Origin: Mesorhizobium sp. ES1-1
GTDB lineage: Bacteria > Pseudomonadota > Alphaproteobacteria > Rhizobiales > Rhizobiaceae
Length of the DNA stretch: 64,000 nucleotides
Direction of reading: 5' to 3'
NCBI RefSeq assembly: GCF_020164785.1
Contig: NZ_JAIUGX010000017.1
Location: forward strand, 1-64,000
Positions 32,275 to 41,019 of this stretch are shown piece by piece; within the stretch, counting starts at the first letter, position 1, and every line of letters starts with the position of its first letter. The translations under genes were made by a program, and so were the position numbers. The notes beneath the pieces are model-generated. The model worked only from the letters and a program-made list of their open reading frames with translations, ran no database searches and was not told where the DNA came from.

Positions 32275-34346
32275 TGCACAAGGCTCACTTTGCTGGTGGC
32301 GGTGGCCCCCGACGCCGCGATGCATTCGGATGTCGCGGCGGTGCCGCCGGAAAGTGTGATGCGCGACCCGATCAGTTGCAGGCATCTGCTTGCGTCAGCC
32401 GAGCCCATTACGCTCGAGCCACCGTTCATGATGATCGGGCCATAGGGAAAATAGAACGCACCCGAGATCTTTGCGTTGGATCCGCCCTCGGCGAACGTGG
32501 CGCCGCCGGTATTGCTGCTGGAGGTCGGGCCGATGACCGCCAGCTTTGCGGTTGCGCCGGTCTGCGGCGCCGTCAGCGAGATGTTGCTATAGCCTGCCGC
32601 GACACAAAACACGTAACCGGTGCAGCTTCCCGAACTGGATTTTGTCTTGCCTGACAGGACCAGGGTCACATTGTTGGCGCTGACGCTGACCGTGCTGCCG
32701 TTGCAGGTAGCGCTGCCGCCGCCGCTCGAACCGAGGGTGAAGAAGCCATCGACCGTATAGACGCCGGCGCCCAAAACCACCGCCCCGGAAGCCATGAAAT
32801 TCCCTTCAATGTCGTGTTGCGCCGCAGCGGGGACGACAAAGCAGCTGCCGCCGCCACCGGCATTCACATTTCCTACGACCTGGAACACGCTGCCGACAGC
32901 AGTGGCATCGGCCATGATCATCGTGGCGCCGCCGGCGAGCGTGATGGCGTCGCCATTGCTGCCGGGACCGATCTTGTAGCTGTTGGATGTGCCGGACCCG
33001 AAGGTAAGCGTGGCGCCGCCCGTATTGTTCAATCCACCGGCCAGTTCGAAGACACTTGGTCCTCTGAAGGTCAAGGCACTGGTGTTGCAGACGCTTACCC
33101 GAGCCGCGCCGTAATTGCAGACGCTGTCGCTCATTCCGATCTTGAACGTTCCCGCGCCAAAGACGGTCGTGGCCCCCCCGCCCGTGGCCAGCCCCTTGCT
33201 GAAGTTGAAGGTGCCGGCACCGAAAGTGGTGGTGCCACCAGCGGTGACGAGCTTGCCCACATTATAGGTGCCGGCGCCGAATGTCGTGGTGCCGGCGGTG
33301 GTGAGGGTCTTGGCGAAATTGTAGATGCCCGGGCCAAAAGTCGTCGTGGCAGCGGAAGTGAAGTCGCCGGCGAAATTGTAGGTGGTCGTTGCCGCGCCGT
33401 TCACCGCGAAGTTCAGATTGATGCCGCCGCCGATGGTGACATTTCCCAGGTTGACCACTGTTTTGGTGCCGCAGCTGAACGTCCAGGTCGGCTGAGACCA
33501 CGACGCCGTGCAGCCGGCGGCGACGGCCGCGTTCTTGGTCGCCGTCTGGTCCCATGCGAAATCGATGTTTGTCCCGGTGGTGTTTGTCGGCGCGGCTGGC
33601 GCCGTGGTTGCCGTCAACGCGGCCACGCTGGTGAAACGGGCCACGGCGCTGGTCACCGCGGCATTCCCCGCCAGCGGATCGGCAGTGGACTTCTTGGCGA
33701 TGACGGCGGCCGTGCCGTTAGGGCCGGTAATACCGCTGCAAGGCTGGGTCGGCGCCGCCGCCGAATTATAATTCACGCCAATCGCCGAGATGCTGGTGCC
33801 GCAGGGCACGGTGACGGTGTTGTTCGACGATACAGTGCAGCTCGGGGCCATGATGGCCGTGCCGCCAGACAGGGTGATGCCGGTTTGGGCCCCGTCCAGG
33901 GCAAGTACGCAGCCCGGCGTCTGTGCCTGGGCGCCAACCTCGGCGACGGAACCTGCGTAGATCAGCAGCTCCTCGCGACGGTCCAGCACGCGTGCGAGAA
34001 GCAGGTTCTTATGGGTGCGGATCGACACCGAGACGGCGCTTATTCCAGCGGTCCTCGGTGAAGCCACGAGCGCCGCCTGGACGTCGGCCGACCGTACGCC
34101 ATTGAGAGCAGCGACGTTGACCGCGGCCGCTGTCATCTGGTCGGTGGACTTTGTGGCGTTGTAGGCCAGCGCGCCGGCATAAGCGGAAAGGTCGGCAACC
34201 CGCTGGTTTTCTGCCTGTTCGACCAAGGCGCCGCCATATTCGGTTACGAGAGCTGCCATGCCGATGAACGCCGGCATGACAAGCGCCGAGATGATGAGCA
34301 CGTTGCCGCGCCTGTCACGGGCAAGACATCCCAGGATCCGGATCAT
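32271..34346 (-). CDS. TadG-like protein with beta-helix repeats
   Basis: 691 residues. The N-terminus (ARDRRGNVLIISALVMPAFIGMAALVTEYGGALVEQAENQRVADLSAYAGAL) is a TadG/TadE-like membrane helix plus helical segment. Residues about 310-430 contain at least five 17-18-residue repeats (core TTFGAGTYNxxK), and Gly/Ser/Thr/Ala-rich sequence continues to the C-terminus, typical of a parallel beta-helix. It is probably surface or periplasmic. The operon order is this gene then two TadE-like genes, all 4-nt overlapped. Start ATG 34346 or TTG 34364. Confidence 0.78.
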   Translation of the reverse strand: MIRILGCLARDRRGNVLIISALVMPAFIGMAALVTEYGGALVEQAENQRVADLSAYAGALAYNATKSTDQMTAAAVNVAALNGVRSADVQAALVASPRTAGISAVSVSIRTHKNLLLARVLDRREELLIYAGSVAEVGAQAQTPGCVLALDGAQTGITLSGGTAIMAPSCTVSSNNTVTVPCGTSISAIGVNYNSAAAPTQPCSGITGPNGTAAVIAKKSTADPLAGNAAVTSAVARFTSVAALTATTAPAAPTNTTGTNIDFAWDQTATKNAAVAAGCTASWSQPTWTFSCGTKTVVNLGNVTIGGGINLNFAVNGAATTTYNFAGDFTSAATTTFGPGIYNFAKTLTTAGTTTFGAGTYNVGKLVTAGGTTTFGAGTFNFSKGLATGGGATTVFGAGTFKIGMSDSVCNYGAARVSVCNTSALTFRGPSVFELAGGLNNTGGATLTFGSGTSNSYKIGPGSNGDAITLAGGATMIMADATAVGSVFQVVGNVNAGGGGSCFVVPAAAQHDIEGNFMASGAVVLGAGVYTVDGFFTLGSSGGGSATCNGSTVSVSANNVTLVLSGKTKSSSGSCTGYVFCVAAGYSNISLTAPQTGATAKLAVIGPTSSSNTGGATFAEGGSNAKISGAFYFPYGPIIMNGGSSVMGSADASRCLQLIGSRITLSGGTAATSECIAASGATATSKVSLVQ

Positions 34347-34679
34347 GTCTGTCTTGAAGGACAAAGCTCTACCCCTTTGTGTTCCGACTGGCGCTCCATT
34401 GTTAGAAGCCGAATGTATAAAGAAATGTTGCTCCACGGATCGCCCGAGCAACCCTGGCATCTGGTCGATGGCGTTGATTTGATTGGAAAGTTGCCTCAAA
34501 AGGCATCGGTCTGGCCGGCTTTGGCCGCAGCCCTGTGGGGCTAGTTACCAAAGCGGAGGGCAAGACACACAGCCATTTCGGCTTGTATGCTTAATGGCGG
34601 CTTAAGGCGATGCGGGAATGTGGTGAGAGCGCGGCCGGCCGCATTGCGTTCCGCGAGCGCTCGCCGGATAGTCCCGTCC
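34347..34679. promoter_or_regulatory. Divergent region between TadG-like operon and cls
   Basis: 333 bp. AT-richer DNA around 34400-34490 and 34560-34610 could hold promoters for both directions. No gene or clear operator is visible; the upstream part of the TadG frame (34347-34499) is treated as non-coding. Confidence 0.4.
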
Positions 34680-36143
34680 ATGTTCGGAACCCTGGCGACT
34701 CACTGGCCTCATATCCTGGCGATCATCTCGGTGGTGATGTCGACCGTTGGCATCGTCCACGCCGTCATGACCAAGGAAGACGTCCGCGCGGCCACCGGCT
34801 GGGTCGGCGTCATGGTGCTGTCGCCCATCCTTGGGGTGCTGATCTATGCTGTCGCTGGCATCAACCGCATCCGTCGCGCCACCATCACCGCACAACGCCC
34901 GTTCGCCGATGGCGTCGTGTCGGCGAAGCATCAGCTCGATGTGGCGGCCGAAGAGGCCTTGATCGCCGAACGATACGGGCAGCGTTTCATGGGTCTCAGG
35001 ACGTTGGGCGACCGCGTCGCGCGGCGCACGCTCAACCCGGGCAATGCGATAGACATGCTGGAGACAGGCGACGAAGCCTATGGCGCCATGTGCGCCGCGA
35101 TCGACGGCGCGGAGCGGAGCGTCCTGCTGGAGACCTATATTTTCGACAATGACGCCGTTGGCCTGCTCTTCGTTCAATCGCTCGCCGGTGCCGTGCGGCG
35201 CGGCGTCACCGTTCGCGTGCTGATCGATGCCGTTGGCGCGCGCTATTCCGTACCGAGCATCCTCGGACATTTGCGCAGGGCCGACATTCCTGCCGACGTC
35301 TTCAACGGCAACATCGTCATGGGCCTTCGCCTGCCCTACGCCAATCTCAGGACCCACAGAAAGATCCTGGTCGTCGATGGCGCGGTCGCCTTCACCGGCG
35401 GCATGAACATCCGCAAGGGTTTCTCGGCCGAGTTCGCCGGATCGAACACCGCCAAGGACACACATTTCCGGGTTACCGGACCGGTCGTGGCCGACCTTTT
35501 TTCGGTCGCCGCGGAAGACTGGCGTTTTGCCACCAACGAGGCCCTCCAGAGCGATGCCTGGCGAGTTGTCCCGCTATGGCCGGCGCCCGGCGTGCCGATG
35601 CTGGTGCGCGCCGTCGCATCGGGCCCGGACGCCAGCAACGAGACCAATCACAAGCTGCTGATCGGCGCTTTCTCCGTCGCCCGCAAATCGATCCGTCTGA
35701 TGTCGCCCTACTTCCTGCCCGACCGCGAGCTGATCAGCGCGTTGATCACCGCCGCACGGCGCGGAGTCGAGATCGACATCGTGGTGCCGGCGGTGAACAA
35801 TTTGTTCCTGGTGGACCGTGCCATGACCGCGCAGTTCGACCAGGTGCTGAAAAACTATTGCCGTGTTTGGCGTACCGAAGGGCCGTTCGACCATTCGAAA
35901 CTTCTGTCGATCGATGGCGTGTGGGCTTATGTCGGCTCGTCAAATATCGATGCCCGGTCGCTGCGGTTGAATTTCGAGATCGACCTCGAGGTCATGGACG
36001 CCGGATTTGCCGGCGAAATCGAGGCGCGGATCGGATCGGCGATCGCTTCCGCCGTGCCGGTGACGCTCGAGACCCTGCGGGGCCGCCCCTTCCTCACGCG
36101 ACTCTTCGACCGGGTCATGTGGCTGGGTTCGCCCTACCTGTAG
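34680..36143 (+). CDS. cls: Cardiolipin synthase (phospholipase D family)
   Basis: 487-residue enzyme making cardiolipin from two phosphatidylglycerols. Two N-terminal membrane helices (residues about 8-27 and 40-60) precede a PLD core with two HKD motifs: HRKILVVDGAVAFTGG and HSKLLSIDGVWAYVGSSNID. The final stretch RLNFEIDLEVMDAGFA is typical of ClsA-like enzymes. The start is the ATG at 34680. Anionic phospholipid synthesis links to envelope stability. The convergent/adjacent EEP gene lies 161 bp downstream on the same strand. Confidence 0.92.
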   Translation: MFGTLATHWPHILAIISVVMSTVGIVHAVMTKEDVRAATGWVGVMVLSPILGVLIYAVAGINRIRRATITAQRPFADGVVSAKHQLDVAAEEALIAERYGQRFMGLRTLGDRVARRTLNPGNAIDMLETGDEAYGAMCAAIDGAERSVLLETYIFDNDAVGLLFVQSLAGAVRRGVTVRVLIDAVGARYSVPSILGHLRRADIPADVFNGNIVMGLRLPYANLRTHRKILVVDGAVAFTGGMNIRKGFSAEFAGSNTAKDTHFRVTGPVVADLFSVAAEDWRFATNEALQSDAWRVVPLWPAPGVPMLVRAVASGPDASNETNHKLLIGAFSVARKSIRLMSPYFLPDRELISALITAARRGVEIDIVVPAVNNLFLVDRAMTAQFDQVLKNYCRVWRTEGPFDHSKLLSIDGVWAYVGSSNIDARSLRLNFEIDLEVMDAGFAGEIEARIGSAIASAVPVTLETLRGRPFLTRLFDRVMWLGSPYL

Positions 36144-36304
36144 GCAAGGATGCGTCGTTGCGGGAATGGAACATAGGCGGACTGAACCTGTTTTGACTGT
36201 ATCCAGCTTCTGAGTTGAAGCCAGCGAGGACGAGCAGCGCGCATATGCACAGACCTGGACGCAGCCTGCCGGCGAGCATGCTTTTATCGATCCGCGACAG
36301 GAGA

Positions 36305-37045
36305 ATGCGCAAGGCGAATGCCGCCGCGCCCGGGAAAATTGGCGCTGCCACGACGCTGGTTGCCTCCTACAATGTTCACAAATGCATCGGCATCGACAGG
36401 AAGTTCGACCCCGAACGCACCAGCAGGGTCATCCGCGAGATCGATCCGGATGTTATCGCGCTGCAGGAAGCCGACAATCGCTTCGGCGACCGCGATGGGC
36501 TTCTCGACCTGTCTCGCCTCGAGCTGGAGACGGGCCTTGTGCCGGTTCCGATTTCAGCCAATGGCAAAAGCCACGGCTGGCACGGAAATGTCCTGTTGTT
36601 CAAGAAGGGCGTTGTCCGCGACGTGCACCGGATCGCGTTGCCCGGGCTGGAGCCCCGCGGCGCCGTGGTCGCCGAGATCGACCTTGAAGGAAACCGGACC
36701 CTGCGTGTCATCGCTGCTCATCTAGGCCTGCTGAGGAGGTCGCGTTCCCAGCAGGCCCGGGTCGTGCTCGACATCATGAACAGCCCTGATTTGAAGCCGA
36801 CACTCCTGCTCGGCGATCTCAACGAATGGCGGCTCGGCAACCGTTCGGCGCTGAACACGCTGCACGTGACCTTCGGCCCGCTGCCGCCGGCCGTGCCCAC
36901 CTTCCCGTCCAACCTACCCTTGCTGGCGCTCGATCGCATCATGGCCAACCGACAAGGCATGATCTCGGCCGTGGCGGCACATGACACGCCCCTGTCTCGC
37001 GTCGCGTCGGATCACCTGCCCCTGACGGCCTTTGTCCGCCTTTAG
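36305..37045 (+). CDS. Endonuclease/exonuclease/phosphatase (EEP) family protein
   Basis: 246 residues with the EEP fold: ASYNVHKCIGIDRKFDPERTSRVIREIDPDVIALQEADNRFG, then VIAAHLGLLRRSRSQQ, LLLGDLNEW and the C-terminal SDHLPLTAFV. The active-site His, Glu, Asp and Asn are all in place. Family members degrade nucleic acids or phospholipids; being beside cls, a lipid-phosphatase role is possible but unproven. The ATG at 36305 has AGGAG close by; 36215 or 36278 are alternatives. Confidence 0.83.
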   Translation: MRKANAAAPGKIGAATTLVASYNVHKCIGIDRKFDPERTSRVIREIDPDVIALQEADNRFGDRDGLLDLSRLELETGLVPVPISANGKSHGWHGNVLLFKKGVVRDVHRIALPGLEPRGAVVAEIDLEGNRTLRVIAAHLGLLRRSRSQQARVVLDIMNSPDLKPTLLLGDLNEWRLGNRSALNTLHVTFGPLPPAVPTFPSNLPLLALDRIMANRQGMISAVAAHDTPLSRVASDHLPLTAFVRL

Positions 37046-37150
37046 CCGACCCGCCGTTAATGTCGGCTTTCAAGAACTTACTAATTCATTGAGGAACGCT
37101 AAGTCCTGCCGCGAGTTTAGGTGCTGACTTAACCGCAGGAGGACACCCCT

Positions 37151-37471
37151 ATGAAGAATTTGATACTTGCTTCCATGATGGCATTGGCGGCGACAGCCGC
37201 GATCAGCGGCCCGACGCTGGCCGCGAGCGTCATCATTCAATCGGACGACGATGATGACAATGGGGTCGTCGTTCGCCGTCATCACAACAATGACGACCAG
37301 GAAGACAACGGCCAGATTGTCGTCCGCCGCCATCACAACAATGATGACGAGTATGGCGGCTACAGTGACGGCAACCGACGTCATCACTGGCGTCGCCACT
37401 GCCACACCGAACTGGTCAAGCACTGGCGCCACCACCGCAGGGTGGTCGAGGAAGTTCGCGTCTGCAGCTGA
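37151..37471 (+). CDS. Small secreted His/Asp-rich protein
   Basis: 106 residues. Signal peptide MKNLILASMMALAATAAISG then cleavage near LAA-S. The mature part has a D-rich block, two copies of VVRRHHNNDD separated by QEDNGQI, and a His/Arg-rich C-terminus ending RVCS. The composition suggests divalent-metal binding in the periplasm, but this is inference. A GGAGG site sits before the ATG. It is monocistronic, with its own terminator at 37514-37543. Confidence 0.72.
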   Translation: MKNLILASMMALAATAAISGPTLAASVIIQSDDDDDNGVVVRRHHNNDDQEDNGQIVVRRHHNNDDEYGGYSDGNRRHHWRRHCHTELVKHWRHHRRVVEEVRVCS

Positions 37472-37513
37472 TCGCGCTGTCGAACTATCGTTTAATCAAC
37501 TGTGCCGAATGAC

Positions 37514-37543
37514 AAACCGGCCGATGGAAACATCGGCCGGTTT
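37514..37543 (+). terminator. Terminator after the His/Asp-rich gene
   Basis: Perfect 13-bp stem AAACCGGCCGATG (37514-37526) / CATCGGCCGGTTT (37531-37543) with a GAAA loop. No long T-run follows. Confidence 0.8.
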
Positions 37544-37565
37544 GGTCATTGCCCGGGTGATCGCC

Positions 37566-37587
37566 AAAAAGGCCGGCTAAGGCCGGC
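37566..37587 (-). terminator. Short terminator after amaB
   Basis: GCCGGC repeats (37572-37577, 37582-37587) around a 4-base loop; on the minus strand the hairpin is followed by TTTTT. It lies 4 bp from the aldehyde dehydrogenase stop. Confidence 0.65.
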
Positions 37588-37590
37588 GAA

Positions 37591-39105
37591 TTACTCAATG
37601 TCGAAGGAGACGCCCTGGGCGAGCGGCAGCGCCTTGGAGTAGTTCACCGTGTTGGTGGCGCGGCGCATATAGGCTTTCCACGCATCCGAACCGCTCTCGC
37701 GGCCGCCGCCGGTTTCCTTCTCGCCGCCAAACGCGCCCCCGATCTCGGCGCCCGACGTGCCGATGTTGACGTTGGCGATGCCGCAGTCCGATCCATCGAC
37801 CCCGAGGAATCGTTCGGATTCCTGCAGGTCGCGCGTGAAGATCGACGATGACAGGCCTGCGCCAACCGCATTGTGCTCCTCGAGCACGGCGTCGAAGTCG
37901 GAATAGCGCATCACATAGAGGATTGGCGCGAACGTCTCTTCCGTCACCGGCGACACCTGCTTGGGCATCTCAACCAGTGCTGGATGGACATAGTAGGCGT
38001 CGGAGTAGCCATTCTCGACCCTCGTGCCCCCTGTCACCTTACCGCCATGGGCGGAGGCTTCACTGAGCGCCTTCTGCATGGCCTCGAATGCTGCCTTGTC
38101 GATCAGCGGGCCGACCAGCGACGAGGTATCGAGCGGATTGCCGACCGAAACGGTCTGATAGGCCTTCTTCAGCCGCGGAAGCAGCGCATCATAGACGCTG
38201 TCATGCACGAACAGCCGCCGCAATGTCGTACAGCGCTGGCCGGCCGTGCCCATGGCGCCGAAGGCAATCGCACGCAACGCCATGTCGAGATCGGCGGTCG
38301 GACACACGATGCCAGCATTGTTGCCGCCAAGCTCCAGCACGGCGCGGGCAAATCGCTTGGCCAGCCTCGGGCCGACGTCCCTGCCCATGCGCGTGGAACC
38401 GGTGGCCGATACAAGGGCGACCTTGGGATGCTCGACCAGTATTTCGCCGACGGCGCGGTCGCCGATCAGCACCGGCGCCAGGCCCTTCGGTGCGTCGGCG
38501 CCGAAACGCTCGATGGCGCGCTTGAGGATCGCTTCGCAGGCGAGCGCCGTCAGCGGTGTCTTCTCCGACGGCTTCCATACAACGGCATCGCCGCAGACCA
38601 GCGCCAGGGCCGTATTCCACGACCACACCGCGACCGGGAAGTTGAAGGCGGAGATGACGCCGACGACGCCGAGCGGATGCCAGGTTTCCATCATGCGATG
38701 GCCAGGGCGCTCGGTGGCGATGGTCAGGCCGTACAATTGCCGCGACAGACCGACGGCGAAATCGCAGATGTCGATCATCTCCTGCACTTCGCCAAGGCCC
38801 TCGGACGGGATCTTGCCGACCTCTATCGACACCAGCCGGCCGAGTCCGGCCTTGTGCGCGCGCAGTTCCTCGCCCAGCAACCGCACCAGTTCGCCGCGCC
38901 TTGGACCCGGCACCATGCGCCACGCCTGGAAGGCCTTGTGCGCGGCATCGATGGTCTTGGCCGCATCATCGGGAGAGATGGTCTTCAGTGCCGCGATCTG
39001 CTCGCCGGTCACCGGGCTGCGCACGATGAGGTCGCCACCGGCCAGCATATTCTCGGCAACGCCAAGTTTCGCCAGCAGCTCGGCCGTTTCCTTCGCTATC
39101 GTCAT
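37591..39105 (-). CDS. amaB: Aldehyde dehydrogenase, ALDH7/antiquitin type (piperideine-6-carboxylate dehydrogenase)
   Basis: 504 residues. ALDH7 signatures include RPGHRMMETWHPLGVVGVISAFNFPVAVWSWN, ELGGNNAG (general base region) and the nucleophile Cys in GTAGQRCTTLRRLFVH. Antiquitin-type enzymes oxidise alpha-aminoadipate semialdehyde/piperideine-6-carboxylate in lysine breakdown; AmaB is the bacterial name. Substrate is inferred from family. The preceding gene is far upstream, so it is probably transcribed alone. Contains no signal peptide. Confidence 0.85.
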   Translation of the reverse strand: MTIAKETAELLAKLGVAENMLAGGDLIVRSPVTGEQIAALKTISPDDAAKTIDAAHKAFQAWRMVPGPRRGELVRLLGEELRAHKAGLGRLVSIEVGKIPSEGLGEVQEMIDICDFAVGLSRQLYGLTIATERPGHRMMETWHPLGVVGVISAFNFPVAVWSWNTALALVCGDAVVWKPSEKTPLTALACEAILKRAIERFGADAPKGLAPVLIGDRAVGEILVEHPKVALVSATGSTRMGRDVGPRLAKRFARAVLELGGNNAGIVCPTADLDMALRAIAFGAMGTAGQRCTTLRRLFVHDSVYDALLPRLKKAYQTVSVGNPLDTSSLVGPLIDKAAFEAMQKALSEASAHGGKVTGGTRVENGYSDAYYVHPALVEMPKQVSPVTEETFAPILYVMRYSDFDAVLEEHNAVGAGLSSSIFTRDLQESERFLGVDGSDCGIANVNIGTSGAEIGGAFGGEKETGGGRESGSDAWKAYMRRATNTVNYSKALPLAQGVSFDIE

Positions 39106-39269
39106 ATGTGTCCCTTTCAGATCCGCTTGTCCGGCGCCGTGCGCCAGCTCGCCCGTGCCGATGGCATCTCAGGCAAAGTCATCGCGTGGCATTACTCGTT
39201 TCAGGGGGAAATCGCCACCCCGGCATGGTCCAAGCCTGCGTGGCACGATTGAGCCAGGGCAAACAGTGC

Positions 39270-40544
39270 TTAGCGGACCTGCCGCACGGGGTCGCGCACG
39301 GCGCCGTCCTTGATCAGACGGTCGATATGCATCCGTATATGGGCCGCTTCAGCAGCCGTGTTGGCGAGCGCGATGGCACGGTCGAAGGCAATCCGGGCCT
39401 CCTCGCCCCGATCGAGCTGCATCAACAGCCCTCCTTTGAGACCGAAGTAGTGAAAATAGCCCGAAAGGCGCTGTTCCAGCGGCTCGATCATGGCAAGGGC
39501 CTCGAGCGGGCCGCGCACCTTGGAGACAGCGACGGCACGGTTGAGTGTAACGACCGGCGACGGCTGCATCTGTTCGAGCAAGCCATACAGCAGGTCGATC
39601 TCCACCCAGTCCGTATCCTCGGCCTTCTCGGCCCGCGCATGCAGCGCGGCGATCGCCGCCTGCACCTGGTAGGGGCCGGGACTGCGATGGCGCAGAGCCT
39701 TGTCGACCAGCGCCAGCCCCTCCTCGATCATCTTGTGGCTCCAAAGGCTGCGATCCTGCTCGTCGAGCAGCACGATTTCGCCGTTTGCGTCGAACCGGGC
39801 CGGTGCGCGGGCATGCTGCAGAAGCAACAGCGCCGTCAGTCCCATGATTTCCGGCTCGGTCTGAAACAACCGCAACAACAGCCGGGCCAGCCGGATCGCT
39901 TCCTCGCACAGTGGCGCGCGGGCCGGTGCCTCGCCGCCGCTGGTTGAATAACCCTCGTTGAAGATCAGATAGACCATCGCCGCGACCGCCGCGAGCCGCT
40001 CCGAGCGCTCGACCGCGCCAGGCGTTTCGAACGGCACGCCGGCCTCGGCAATGCGCGCCTTGGCCCGGGTGATGCGCTGTTCCATGGCGCTTTCGCCAAC
40101 CAGGAAGGCGCGCGCAATCTGCTTGACGGTGAGACCGGAAACGATGCGCAGCGCCACTGCTATCTGCTGCGTGGGAGGCAGGTCGGGATGACAGCAGATG
40201 AACAGCAACCGCAAGATGTCGTCGCGATAATGCGCGCCGTCCAGCCGCTCGGCCACATCGGTCTCGGCGTCTTCCAGGTCGGAAATCTGGTCTTCCTCCG
40301 GGAGCGGAGTCTGCTTGGCGCGTTTGCGCACGGCATCGATGCCGCTGTTGCGGCCGACAAGGATCAGCCAGGCTGCGGGGTCACGCGGCGGCCCGTTTCG
40401 CGGCCAGTTCTTCAAAGCCCTGAGGCAAGCATCCTGAAAGGCCTCTTCCGCGGTGTCGAGATCACGGAAATAGCGCAGCAGCGCCCCCATCGCCCGCGGG
40501 CGGGCGGCGCTGATGGCCGAGCTGATCCAGGCAAGTTCGGTCAT
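39270..40544 (-). CDS. ECF42-type RNA polymerase sigma factor with C-terminal TPR extension
   Basis: 424 residues, far longer than a standard ECF sigma factor (~200). Regions sigma2 (LDTAEEAFQDACLRALKNWP) and sigma4 (VSGLTVKQIARAFLVGESAMEQRITRAKARI) are present; the C-terminal 240 residues form a TPR-like helical domain (PYQVQAAIAALHARAEKAEDTDWVEIDLLYGLLEQ, TLNRAVAVSKVRGP). This is ECF42, known to be linked with DGPF/YCII genes and to need the extension for activity rather than a classic anti-sigma. The ATG overlaps the YCII stop by 4 nt. Confidence 0.88.
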   Translation of the reverse strand: MTELAWISSAISAARPRAMGALLRYFRDLDTAEEAFQDACLRALKNWPRNGPPRDPAAWLILVGRNSGIDAVRKRAKQTPLPEEDQISDLEDAETDVAERLDGAHYRDDILRLLFICCHPDLPPTQQIAVALRIVSGLTVKQIARAFLVGESAMEQRITRAKARIAEAGVPFETPGAVERSERLAAVAAMVYLIFNEGYSTSGGEAPARAPLCEEAIRLARLLLRLFQTEPEIMGLTALLLLQHARAPARFDANGEIVLLDEQDRSLWSHKMIEEGLALVDKALRHRSPGPYQVQAAIAALHARAEKAEDTDWVEIDLLYGLLEQMQPSPVVTLNRAVAVSKVRGPLEALAMIEPLEQRLSGYFHYFGLKGGLLMQLDRGEEARIAFDRAIALANTAAEAAHIRMHIDRLIKDGAVRDPVRQVR

Positions 40545-40915
40545 GCTCGAACCTTGTTCTGGTTGAAGAGCGAAACCGGCCGGATCTCGTAGGAGCCGCC
40601 GCTCGGGTTGACCTCGGAAAGCTCGCGGGCAAACTCGACAGCCTCGTCGAGTGCATCGCATTCCAGTGTGTAGAAGCCCAGGAATTGCTCCTTGGTCTCG
40701 GCGAATGGCCCGTCGATGACGACGGCTTCGCCCTTGACCTTTCTCAGCGTCGTCGCCGCCGTCGTTGGCAACAGCCGCGCCACCGGACCGAGGCGCCCTG
40801 CCTTGGCATATTTGTCCTGCACGTCGAGGAGCTTGGTCATGACCTCGTCGTCCTGAGCCTTGCTCCAGGAGCTGACGACATCTTCGGAAGCGTAGCATAG
40901 GATGGCATAGAGCAT
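40541..40915 (-). CDS. YCII-related (DGPF) protein
   Basis: 124 residues of the YCII ferredoxin-like fold, with the DGPF motif in VIDGPFAETKEQFLGFYTLEC. Such proteins almost always neighbour ECF42 genes and are likely their targets or partners; the biochemical activity is not settled. Translation is coupled to the downstream sigma factor (ATGA overlap). A perfect 20-bp palindrome lies 79 bp upstream of the ATG. Confidence 0.87.
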   Translation of the reverse strand: MLYAILCYASEDVVSSWSKAQDDEVMTKLLDVQDKYAKAGRLGPVARLLPTTAATTLRKVKGEAVVIDGPFAETKEQFLGFYTLECDALDEAVEFARELSEVNPSGGSYEIRPVSLFNQNKVRA

Positions 40916-40993
40916 CGTCGGTCCTTTTCTGTAGCAAAGGACGAAACAGTAGAACTGATCCCGACACGTCGTCGACAGAAATTCTTCGGCCGT

Positions 40994-41013
40994 GGATTGC
41001 CGGCCGGCAATCC
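40994..41013. promoter_or_regulatory. Perfect 20-bp palindrome between topoisomerase and YCII genes
   Basis: GGATTGCCGGCCGGCAATCC, self-complementary with no loop, lies 6 bp past the topoisomerase IB stop and 79 bp upstream of the YCII gene start. It could be an operator for the YCII-sigma operon or part of a terminator, though no T-tract is adjacent. Confidence 0.45.
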
Positions 41014-41019
41014 CGCCTG

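Noticed and set aside
32814..34061. 415-codon plus-strand frame opposite the TadG-like gene
   Set aside because: Gly/Arg/Ala-rich antisense of a repeat region; no start site or family.
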